DNA of 11,833 nucleotides from an uncultured Phenylobacterium sp. (GTDB lineage Bacteria; Pseudomonadota; Alphaproteobacteria; Caulobacterales; Caulobacteraceae): assembly GCA_945952355.1 (NCBI GenBank), contig CAMFIW010000035.1, forward strand, positions 1 to 11,833, in the 5' to 3' direction. Under the pieces are notes generated by a model, which was not told the DNA's origin, did no database searches, and saw only the letters and a list, made by a program, of their open reading frames with translations. The position numbers were made by a program, and so were the translations under genes. Positions 6,568 through 11,833 of the stretch are shown here, in pieces (the stretch's first letter is position 1; every line of letters starts with the position of its first letter).

Positions 6568-7435
6568 CCGGGCCGCCCAGAGGGCGCCGGTCGGGGCCGA
6601 GCGGGACCACCAGGTCGGCGCGGGCGGGCGCCTCGGCGAGGATCCAGCGGGTGATCCGCTCATAGTGGGCGATGAAGCGTGCGATGGCCGCGTCGTCCAT
6701 GGCGCGGCCGGGATCGGCGCTTTGGCGGGCCAGGCGGGCCCGGAGCTTGGCCTCCTGCTCGGCGCGCCAAGCGTGGACGGCTTCGAAGCCCGGCGCCTGA
6801 AGGAGGACCAATAGGCCGATGCGGGCGAAGAGCTCGGCATAGGGTCCGGCCAGGGCGGCGTCGACGTGGGCGCGCCAGACGCCGAGCGGGTCCTCGTCGC
6901 GCTCCAGGGCGTTGACCGGTGGGGCGAGGTCGCCCGGCGGCTGCGGCCGGGCGCCGACGCACCAGCCCTCGAACAGGATCACGTCGACGGGCGCCGCGAC
7001 GCGCGGCCAGGCGTCCGTCGGGCGGCGATCGTCGGCCGCCTTGTCGAAGCTGGGCAGGGCGACGGCTCCCGCGCCCGCCAGGGCGTCGAGGGTCGCCAGG
7101 CCCAGGCCGACATCGTGGGTTCCGGGCGCGCCGCGAGTGGCGAACAGGGGATGGACCTCGGCCGCCAGGCGCAGGCGCTCGGCGCGGGTCAGGTAGAGAT
7201 CGTCCAGGGAAAGGACCGCGACACGCAGGCCTCCGGCCTCAAGACGGTGGGCGACGACCGCGGAGATGGTCGACTTGCCGCTGCCCTGGGCGCCGCAGAT
7301 CCCGACCACGAAGGCGGGTGGGCGTGCGGCCGCCGCGATGGCTTCGGCCAAGGGTTCGCAGACCATGCGCGCCGTGGCCTCGAAGCCCGCCGGCAGGGCC
7401 TCGCGCGACATGAACTCCGCCAGCCAATCGTCCAA
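6482..7435 (-). CDS. P-loop kinase of the D-glycerate 3-kinase (GLYK-like) family
   Basis: The 317-residue product carries a Walker A loop GAQGSGKST (residues 48-56), followed by the family blocks SLDDLYLTRAERL (76-88), HPLFATRGAPGTHD (95-108), LPSFDKAADDR (127-137), DVILFEGWCVGARPQP (151-166) and VNALERDEDPLGVWR (174-188). These match plant-type glycerate kinases and their bacterial relatives, which phosphorylate D-glycerate with ATP; the substrate in this organism is not proven. The start is TTG at 7435, with a perfect AGGAGG five bases upstream; the next ATG (7411) has no such site. The last 30 residues or so (after PDRRPLGG) are proline/glycine-rich, lie antisense to the plus-strand gene, and are probably a non-conserved tail. 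It follows the pilin gene by 28 bases and is likely co-transcribed with mutT. Confidence 0.88.
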   Translation of the reverse strand: MDDWLAEFMSREALPAGFEATARMVCEPLAEAIAAAARPPAFVVGICGAQGSGKSTISAVVAHRLEAGGLRVAVLSLDDLYLTRAERLRLAAEVHPLFATRGAPGTHDVGLGLATLDALAGAGAVALPSFDKAADDRRPTDAWPRVAAPVDVILFEGWCVGARPQPPGDLAPPVNALERDEDPLGVWRAHVDAALAGPYAELFARIGLLVLLQAPGFEAVHAWRAEQEAKLRARLARQSADPGRAMDDAAIARFIAHYERITRWILAEAPARADLVVPLGPDRRPLGGPVRPGSPAPPAGAGSDGILPGPGRPGTPG

Positions 7436-7463
7436 CCGGCCCTCCTCGGCTGACGGGTGCGGC

Positions 7464-7649
7464 CTACGGTCCGGTGGCGGCCTCGACCTTGGTCGCGGCG
7501 TCGACGATGACGTTGTAGATGATGGTCTGAGCGTCCTTGAACACGGCCACGAGCGCCAGGCTCAGCACGCCCACGATGATGCCGTACTCGACCGCCGTGG
7601 CGCCGGTCTCGTCGGACCAGAACCGGCTCAGATGAGATCGCGCAGCCAC
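7464..7649 (-). CDS. Flp-type pilin (class IVb prepilin-like)
   Basis: This short 61-residue protein has a basic leader (AARSHLSRF), the cleavage motif DETG/ATAVEYG and a 20-residue hydrophobic helix (GIIVGVLSLALVAVF). In known Flp pilins a prepilin peptidase cuts after the glycine and leaves the conserved glutamate and tyrosine at mature positions 5 and 6; both are present. The mature part would be about 45 residues. There is no ATG close by; the GTG at 7649 gives the usual family length but lacks a Shine-Dalgarno. It overlaps the end of the mutT gene by 22 bases, so translation may depend on coupling to mutT. No tad/cpa assembly genes are in the window, so it is an isolated copy here. It could also be a leftover whose original start was lost. 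Confidence 0.72.
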   Translation of the reverse strand: MAARSHLSRFWSDETGATAVEYGIIVGVLSLALVAVFKDAQTIIYNVIVDAATKVEAATGP

Positions 7650-8053
7650 GCCACGAGCGGCGCGTCCGCGGGGGGCATCGGATAGTCCCCTAGCTTGGAA
7701 GGTTTCACCCATGCGAGCGCCGCGTGCTCCTTGGCCGTGACGACGCCGTCCCAGCGCCTGCACAGGTAGAGTGGCATCATGAGGTGAAAGGACTCATAAC
7801 CGTGGCTGGCGAAAACGAAGGGCGCCAGGCAGGCCTCGGTGACGGTGACGCCCAGTTCCTCCTCGAGCTCGCGGATCAGGCAGGCCTCGGGCGTCTCGCC
7901 CGCCTCGACCTTGCCGCCGGGAAACTCCCACAGTCCCGCCAGTTGCTTGCCCTGCGGCCGCTGGCAGATGAGCACGCGGCCGTCGACGTCGATCAGGGCG
8001 GCGGCGGCGACGAACAGCATCGGCTTCGATGGGGAGATTTGGGGATCGGCCAT
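7628..8053 (-). CDS. mutT: MutT-type Nudix hydrolase (8-oxo-dGTP diphosphatase family)
   Basis: The 141-residue protein contains a complete Nudix box, G47-x5-E53-x7-R61-E62-L-x-E65-E66-x-G68, which binds the metal ions and the pyrophosphate. The preceding LAGLWEFPGGK and the opening LICQRPQGK are typical of MutT proteins, which hydrolyse 8-oxo-dGTP to its monophosphate and so prevent A:T to C:G changes. The length fits MutT. The ATG at 8053 has GAAGGA at good spacing. The gene heads a tight minus-strand set with the pilin (22-base overlap) and the kinase, and is divergent from the GFA gene. The exact substrate among oxidised nucleotides, or a related MutT-like paralogue role, cannot be told from sequence. 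Confidence 0.9.
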   Translation of the reverse strand: MADPQISPSKPMLFVAAAALIDVDGRVLICQRPQGKQLAGLWEFPGGKVEAGETPEACLIRELEEELGVTVTEACLAPFVFASHGYESFHLMMPLYLCRRWDGVVTAKEHAALAWVKPSKLGDYPMPPADAPLVAWLRDLI

Positions 8054-8196
8054 GCCGGTTCCTTCGCAGGTCCCACCGATTCCGCAAGGCCCGGCTTTCG
8101 TAGGGCAAATTAAGTTGCGGCTCCGGCCCCGCGCGCGCCTGATGGCCCCGCGCCGCGCCGATGGGTGAGCGCGGCTCGTCCTTGCTGGAGGGTGAG

Positions 8197-8619
8197 ATGG
8201 CTTATCAGGGAAGCTGCTTCTGCGGCGCGGTGGCGATCGAGGTTTCGGGCGATCCGGAGGGCATGGGCTATTGCCATTGCGCCTCGTGCCGATCGTGGTC
8301 CGGCGGGCCGGTGAACGCCTTCAGCCTGTGGAAGCCCGAGGCGGTGAAGGTGACCAAGGGCGCCGAGAACATCGGCATGTACCAGAAGACCGAGGTGAGC
8401 CAGCGCCAGTATTGCACCAAGTGCGGCGGCCACCTGATGACCAACCATCCGCCGCTGGGCCTGGTGGACGTGTTCGCCGCGACCATTCCGGGCCTCGCCT
8501 TCGCGCCCGGCCTGCACGTGAACTACCAGGAGACGGTGCTGCCGATGAAGGACGGGCTGCCGAAGATGAAGGACTTCCCGACGGAGTTCGGCGGGTCCGG
8601 GGAGACGATGGCCGAGTAG
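8197..8619 (+). CDS. GFA/CENP-V domain zinc protein
   Basis: This 140-residue protein shows the cysteine pattern of the GFA (glutathione-dependent formaldehyde-activating enzyme) fold: SCFCG (C7, C9), YCHCASC (C26, C28, C31) and YCTKCGGH (C73, C76), which would bind structural and catalytic zinc. Proteins in this family are often called S-(hydroxymethyl)glutathione synthases, but most short members have no proven activity, so the name is kept general. I start it at the ATG at 8197, with GGAGG five bases upstream, because the domain begins at once (AYQGSCFCGAV). A start at 8161 would add 12 residues and has no such site. It is divergent from mutT, and its stop is only eight bases from a large inverted repeat. 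Confidence 0.88.
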   Translation: MAYQGSCFCGAVAIEVSGDPEGMGYCHCASCRSWSGGPVNAFSLWKPEAVKVTKGAENIGMYQKTEVSQRQYCTKCGGHLMTNHPPLGLVDVFAATIPGLAFAPGLHVNYQETVLPMKDGLPKMKDFPTEFGGSGETMAE

Positions 8620-8627
8620 AAGAAACG

Positions 8628-8875
8628 GAACCACGAACCACACGAACCCACACGAACGGGTCGGCGTCGCCCCGCGGAGCGCGAGCCTCGCTGCGCACAG
8701 GCGCGTCGGCGGAGGTTCGTGCTTTTCGTGGTTCGATATCTTCGGGCTGGGGGCGCGTCGAGGCCGCGAGATGGGGACCACGAAAAACACGAACGGGTTG
8801 CCTGACTGGCCGTGATTGGCATGAGGGCGCGCTCCGCGCGCTCTTGTTCGTGTGGGTTCGTGTGGTTCGTGGTTC
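8628..8875. repeat. Nested palindromic element with 30-bp perfect inverted arms
   Basis: The outer arms (8628-8657 and 8846-8875) are exact reverse complements over 30 bases. They are built from repeated units such as ACCACGAA and CACACGAAC. Nested inside is a second pair, 8715-8732 and 8777-8794, matching at 17 of 18 bases and made of the same CCACGAA-type units. The order A-B-B'-A' allows a long stem with an internal hairpin. The element fills almost all of the space between the GFA stop (8619) and the hydrolase-remnant stop (8881). It has no open frame with a ribosome site, no transposase, and no target duplication that I can see. It may act as a two-way transcript end or may be a non-autonomous repeat family. 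Confidence 0.8.
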
Positions 8876-8880
8876 TGGCC

Positions 8881-9145
8881 TTACGGCGTCGCCGGGCGAG
8901 CGAGGTCCGCGAGGTAGGGCTCGGTCAGGGCTGGGAGCAGGCCCGACATGTGGCCGAGGCCAGGCATGACGACCACCTCGACCCTGGGCGCGCGCAGCCG
9001 CGCGGCGAAGGCTTGGACGTCCGGGGTGGGCAAGTGGGCGTCGTGTTCGCCCTGCAGGAAGATCATGGGAACCTCGTAGTCGGCGCCGAGGACGGCGGCG
9101 TCGAAGGCGTCGATCTGGGGCTTGAGGGCGGCGAATGCGGCGGTG
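8881..9145 (-). pseudogene. Alpha/beta hydrolase, C-terminal remnant
   Basis: About 88 residues match the end of an alpha/beta hydrolase: VPMIFLQGEHDAHLPT with the acid residue of the catalytic triad, then MPGLGHMSGL with the catalytic histidine, then a final helix. The part that should hold the nucleophile elbow (GxSxG) and the oxyanion loop is absent. Upstream of about 9145 the frame stays open to about 9393, but that part (RRKGRFRDR and beyond) does not look like a hydrolase and runs into the start of the divergent helicase gene. No ribosome site supports a start. I read it as a gene whose first two thirds were lost. The 3' end abuts the inverted-repeat element, and the region between 9145 and 9365 now serves the helicase. 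Confidence 0.65.
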
Positions 9146-9365
9146 GGGCGATCGCGAAAGCGCCCCTTTCGCCGGAAAACCTTGACTTTTCGGGCCTGAG
9201 GCCTCATTTCCACGCTGCGCTGCAGCAAATGCGGCGCTATCGGCGTTCCAGCCGCGTGATGGGTCCGGGTTCGGATCCAGCCTGTCGAGCGCCCTGAAGA
9301 GATCGCATAGATCGCCCCGCCACGCGGGGGCTTTCCCACAAAGACCCGCGTCCCGCGACCCTCGC
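9146..9365. other. Upstream region of the helicase gene
   Basis: No gene is supported here. The stretch contains the palindrome TGAGGCCTCA (9197-9206), a TTGACT at 9182-9187 that could be a -35 element but has no fitting -10, the short dyad CTGC-GCT-GCAG (9215-9225), and a GC-rich hairpin at 9314-9331 followed by TTT. It probably holds the helicase promoter and leader. Confidence 0.4.
9314..9331 (+). promoter_or_regulatory. Leader hairpin upstream of the helicase gene
   Basis: GCCCCGC and GCGGGGGC pair over seven base pairs with one bulge and a 3-base loop, and TTT follows. It ends about 35 bases before the ATG at 9366. It is too weak to call a terminator, but it could shape the helicase leader. 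Confidence 0.25.
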
Positions 9366-10865
9366 ATGCAGCGATGGGCCGCGTTCGGCGCATACGTGAA
9401 AGACACTGACGTTTTGACCCAATTCACCGACCTCGGCCTCGCCAAGCCGCTGCTCAAGGCGCTGGCCGACGAGGGCTATACCCAGCCGACGCCGATCCAG
9501 GCCCAGGCCATTCCCGCCGTGAAGACCGGCCGCGACCTCTTGGGCATCGCCCAGACGGGCACCGGCAAGACCGCGGCCTTCGCCCTGCCCATCCTGCACC
9601 GTATCGCCGAGGACCGCCGCCCGGCGCCGCGCCGCGGCTGCCGCGTGCTGGTGCTGTCGCCCACCCGTGAGCTCGCCACCCAGATCGGCGAGAGCTTCAA
9701 GACCTATGGCAAGCATCTCGGCGTCTCGGTCGCCGTGGTGTTCGGCGGCGTGAAGTACGGCGGCCAGATGCGCGCCATGGCGCCCGGCGTCGACGTGCTG
9801 GTGGCCACGCCCGGCCGCCTGATCGACCATCTGGGCGAGAAGTCCATCACCCTGCAGGGCGTCGAGACCTTCGTGCTCGACGAGGCCGACCAGATGCTGG
9901 ACATGGGCTTCATCCTGCCGATCCGCCGGATCGTGAAATACCTGCCGAAGGACCGGCAGAACCTGTTCTTCTCGGCCACCATGCCCGGCGAGATCGAGAA
10001 GCTGGCGGCGGAGCTCTTGAACCCCAACCCGCACAAGGTGTCGGTGACGCCGCAGGCGACCACGGTCGAGAAGGTGAACCAGAAGGTCATCTTCGTGGAG
10101 AGCGCGCGCAAGCGGGCCCTGCTGGCCGAGCTGTTCGCCGACGACAACTTCAAGCGCGTGATCGTGTTCACCCGCACCAAGCGCGGCGCCGACCGGGTGG
10201 CCAAATCGCTGGAACAGGGCGGCGTCAACGCCGTCTCGATCCATGGCGACAAGAGCCAGGGCCAGCGCGAGCGGGCGCTGGCGGCGTTCAAGGCCGGCGA
10301 GGTCCGCGCCCTGGTCGCCACCGACATCGCCGCGCGCGGCATCGACATCGATGCGGTGAGCCATGTGGTGCAGTACGAGCTGCCGAACGTGCCGGAGAGC
10401 TATGTGCACCGGATCGGGCGGACGGCGCGGGCCGGCGCCTCGGGCTCGGCCGTGGCGTTCTGCGGCGAGGAGGAACGCAACCTCCTGAAGGACATCCAGA
10501 AGGTCACCCGCCAGACGATCCCGAACGAGGATCGTCGCGGCGACCGCGGCCTGGGCGTGATGACCACCGCCCTGGCCGACCAGGCCGGCGAGCGGGGCGA
10601 GAGCGCCGGTCACCGCGCCAAGGGCGGCCATCGCAAGGGCGGCCATCCGGATCGCCGGCCCGAGGGCCGCAGCGACTTGCCGGGCGGCCTGCGCAAGCAG
10701 CGCAACCGCAAGCGTCCGGGCGGCGGCGGCGGTCAGGGCCAGCAGGTCAAGGGGGGCGGCCGGCCGAACGGCGAGCGCGCCTCGACCACGCCGATCGACC
10801 AGAGCCAGTTCAAGGGCCCGAAGCGCGGCGGCGAACCGGCCAAGCGCTGGAGCCCGCTGGACTGA
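9366..10865 (+). CDS. rhlE: DEAD-box RNA helicase, RhlE type
   Basis: The product has 499 residues from the ATG at 9366. All helicase motifs are present: Q motif around GYTQPTPIQ (38-45), I AQTGTGKT (62-69), Ia PTRELATQ (99-106), Ib TPGR (148-151), II DEAD (172-175), III SAT (203-205), IV VIVFTRT (265-271), V TDIAARGID (319-327) and VI HRIGRTAR (348-355). A basic, glycine-rich tail of about 110 residues follows, as in RhlE proteins, and probably helps RNA binding. By family it uses ATP to unwind short RNA duplexes, often in ribosome assembly or cold adaptation. The start is uncertain: ATG 9366, GTG 9396 and TTG 9414 are in frame and none has a good Shine-Dalgarno; the last would begin TQFTDLGLA, closest to the family's usual N-terminus. 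It stands alone, followed by a hairpin. Confidence 0.93.
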   Translation: MQRWAAFGAYVKDTDVLTQFTDLGLAKPLLKALADEGYTQPTPIQAQAIPAVKTGRDLLGIAQTGTGKTAAFALPILHRIAEDRRPAPRRGCRVLVLSPTRELATQIGESFKTYGKHLGVSVAVVFGGVKYGGQMRAMAPGVDVLVATPGRLIDHLGEKSITLQGVETFVLDEADQMLDMGFILPIRRIVKYLPKDRQNLFFSATMPGEIEKLAAELLNPNPHKVSVTPQATTVEKVNQKVIFVESARKRALLAELFADDNFKRVIVFTRTKRGADRVAKSLEQGGVNAVSIHGDKSQGQRERALAAFKAGEVRALVATDIAARGIDIDAVSHVVQYELPNVPESYVHRIGRTARAGASGSAVAFCGEEERNLLKDIQKVTRQTIPNEDRRGDRGLGVMTTALADQAGERGESAGHRAKGGHRKGGHPDRRPEGRSDLPGGLRKQRNRKRPGGGGGQGQQVKGGGRPNGERASTTPIDQSQFKGPKRGGEPAKRWSPLD

Positions 10866-10877
10866 GTTTGAGGCGAC

Positions 10878-10892
10878 CCCGGCGCAGCCGGG
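10878..10892 (+). terminator. Short GC hairpin after the helicase gene
   Basis: CCCGGC-GCA-GCCGGG is a perfect 6-bp stem with a 3-base loop, 12 bases after the helicase stop. No T-run follows, so intrinsic termination would be weak. Confidence 0.4.
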
Positions 10893-10933
10893 CCTGCATT
10901 CCTAGGCTCGGCGTCTGGCGGGGAGTCAGCTCT

Positions 10934-11025
10934 TAACCGCAGAGGACGCGGCGGAGACACGGAGGTTCACAGAGGCACTGTGAACCTCTTCGTGCTCTGC
11001 GCCTTCTCTGCGGTCTCCGCGGTTA
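10934..11025. repeat. Palindromic intergenic repeat of the TAACCGC...GCGGTTA type
   Basis: The ends TAACCGC (10934-10940) and GCGGTTA (11019-11025) are inverted. The centre has perfect 11-base arms GAGGTTCACAG (10962-10972) and CTGTGAACCTC (10978-10988) around a 5-base loop. Between them are purine-rich units such as GCAGAGGACGC and GCGGAGACAC, with pyrimidine-rich counterparts on the other side. It lies between two convergent genes. Its unit sequence is unlike the element at 8628-8875, so it is a different repeat family. Similar GCAGAGG-type repeats are known to me from several environmental bacterial genomes. Confidence 0.72.
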
Positions 11026-11052
11026 GATAGGGCCTTCGGCCAAGATGCGGCG

Positions 11053-11520
11053 TCAGATCAGGCGCGCCTCGCCTGGCCCCAGGCGCCAGCGGGCTATGCC
11101 GGCGATGATGGCGCCGAAGACCAGCATGGCGACGAAGTTCTCCGCCAGGCCGGCGTTGATCTTGGGCATCCGGCCCCAGGCCGAGAGCGGCAGGACCACG
11201 AACTCCATCACCACGAAGACCGGCGCGCCATAGGCCAAGCCGAGCGGCAGCCAGCGGCGGCGCAGGACCGGCATGCGCAGGGACGCGCCGACCCAGATGG
11301 CGGCGATGATCATCGACATCGCCCATTGCAGGACCACGCCGAGCGCGACCACGTCCGCACCGCCCTTGAGCGCGGCCTTGCCCAGCAGGCCGCCGGCGAT
11401 GATGCGGGCGATCATGTCCGGCGGCGCGGCGTTGATCAGGGCCGCGGCCCCGATGTCGACCGTGCCGGCGATGACGCCGCCCAGCAGGATGGCGGTGGCG
11501 ATGAATGTCCTGTCGGCCAC
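11053..11520 (-). CDS. Predicted four-helix inner membrane protein
   Basis: I do not recognise the family. The 155-residue product has four hydrophobic segments at about residues 6-30, 55-80, 90-112 and 125-144, with basic residues between the second and third (RMPVLRRRW), which by the positive-inside rule places that loop in the cytoplasm. The third segment carries a glutamate (VVMEFVVLPL), unusual in a helix and possibly functional. No catalytic motif or signal peptide is visible. I chose the GTG at 11520 because GGGGGAG lies seven bases upstream; an ATG at 11544 has no Shine-Dalgarno and adds only MGFRGSFA. It lies downstream of a hydrolase-like gene on the same strand, but a GC hairpin separates them, so they may be separate transcripts. 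Confidence 0.78.
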   Translation of the reverse strand: MADRTFIATAILLGGVIAGTVDIGAAALINAAPPDMIARIIAGGLLGKAALKGGADVVALGVVLQWAMSMIIAAIWVGASLRMPVLRRRWLPLGLAYGAPVFVVMEFVVLPLSAWGRMPKINAGLAENFVAMLVFGAIIAGIARWRLGPGEARLI

Positions 11521-11555
11521 GGCGAAGCTCCCCCGAAAGCCCATGGGATAGCATC

Positions 11556-11580
11556 GGCCCCGCCGGACGGCTGCGGGGCC
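11556..11580 (-). terminator. GC-rich hairpin between the hydrolase-like and membrane protein genes
   Basis: GGCCCCGC (11556-11563) and GCGGGGCC (11573-11580) are perfect 8-base arms around a 9-base loop. The hairpin lies about 25 bases after the stop of the upstream minus-strand gene. No T-run follows. Confidence 0.4.
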
Positions 11581-11605
11581 GCCCGATTACGCCATCGGTT
11601 TGTGC

Positions 11606-11833
11606 TCAGCTCGGTGGGTTATACTTCTCGACGAAGGCGACCGTGGCCCTGAGCAGCGCCTTGGCGCGGTCCTCCGGCGATTGAGCCTGGCCGGCCTTGG
11701 ACTTCGGATCGGGGCGGATGAACACTTCGACCGCCTTGCCGGCCTGCTTGAGGCTGCGTTCCATCCTGCGGCTCTGGGCGCTCCAGCCTTCCTCCGAGTC
11801 CTCGTCATAAATCAGCATGACCGGCGCATTGGC
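11606..11833 (-). CDS. Alpha/beta hydrolase-like protein, C-terminal end (partial)
   Basis: The frame is open to the right edge, so only the last 75 residues are seen. They begin ANAPVMLIYDEDSEEGW, which matches the strand and loop holding the acid residue in S9-peptidase-like alpha/beta hydrolases, then QSRRMERSLKQAGKAVEVF, the helix and strand that normally precede the catalytic histidine, and end in the closing helix LRATVAFVEKYNPPS. No histidine occurs anywhere in this segment: the usual place is taken by RPDPKSKAGQAQSPEDR. It could be an inactive relative, or a hydrolase whose histidine lies elsewhere. The missing N-terminal part with the nucleophile would settle this. An ATG at 11818 is internal, not a start. 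Confidence 0.65.
   Translation of the reverse strand, partial: ANAPVMLIYDEDSEEGWSAQSRRMERSLKQAGKAVEVFIRPDPKSKAGQAQSPEDRAKALLRATVAFVEKYNPPS

Noticed and set aside
8628-8875. CRISPR array
   Set aside because: The units are inverted rather than direct, there are no regular spacers, and no cas genes are nearby.
8628-8875. Insertion sequence
   Set aside because: There is no transposase frame between the arms and no clear target-site duplication; at most it is a non-autonomous element.
9237-10646. A 469-codon minus-strand open frame opposite the helicase
   Set aside because: It is complementary to rhlE, whose motifs are all present on the plus strand. The frame is open only because of the high GC content.
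11545-11556. GCTATCCC as a Caulobacter-type -10 element before the membrane protein gene
   Set aside because: It matches only part of the expected motif and no -35 element is visible.

Overview
The window is very GC-rich and its codons favour G or C at third positions. Together with the gene families present (a YafY-type WYL regulator beside a GST, a DUF1993 protein, a Flp-type pilin, an RhlE-type helicase), this suggests an alphaproteobacterium, probably of the Caulobacter/Phenylobacterium group. That placement is inferred from gene content and base composition; no rRNA or other marker gene is present.

Region 1 (1-3660, minus strand) is a nonribosomal peptide synthetase-like gene that runs off the left edge. 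Its domain order is condensation, adenylation, thiolation, then a multi-pass membrane segment resembling an acyltransferase-3 domain. A single in-frame TAG at 3018-3020 interrupts the condensation domain, while the frame stays open from there to position 1. A perfect 7-2-7 palindrome lies just upstream of the gene.

Region 2 (3847-6078) holds a GST-fold protein (minus) divergent from a WYL-domain regulator (plus), followed by a DUF1993 protein (plus). The 85-bp divergent gap contains a 21-bp imperfect dyad that could be the regulator's operator, and a strong hairpin that covers the GST gene's ribosome binding site.

Region 3 (6187-8619) has a small helical protein (plus) that overlaps tail to tail with a three-gene minus-strand set: MutT-type Nudix hydrolase, a 61-aa Flp pilin, and a glycerate-kinase-like P-loop kinase that starts with TTG behind a perfect AGGAGG. 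Divergent from mutT is a GFA/CENP-V-type zinc protein (plus).

Region 4 (8620-11833) contains an unusual repeat element with 30-bp perfect inverted arms, which fills the gap between the GFA gene and the C-terminal remnant of an alpha/beta hydrolase. Next come an RhlE-type DEAD-box RNA helicase (plus), a second and unrelated palindromic repeat, a four-helix membrane protein (minus), and the C-terminal end of another alpha/beta hydrolase-like gene (minus) that runs off the right edge.

Most of the window is ordinary chromosomal housekeeping and accessory content. The most unusual parts are the membrane-fused, amber-interrupted NRPS, the GST/WYL control region, and the two palindromic elements placed between convergent genes. 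I see no tRNA, rRNA, CRISPR array, transposase or integrase.
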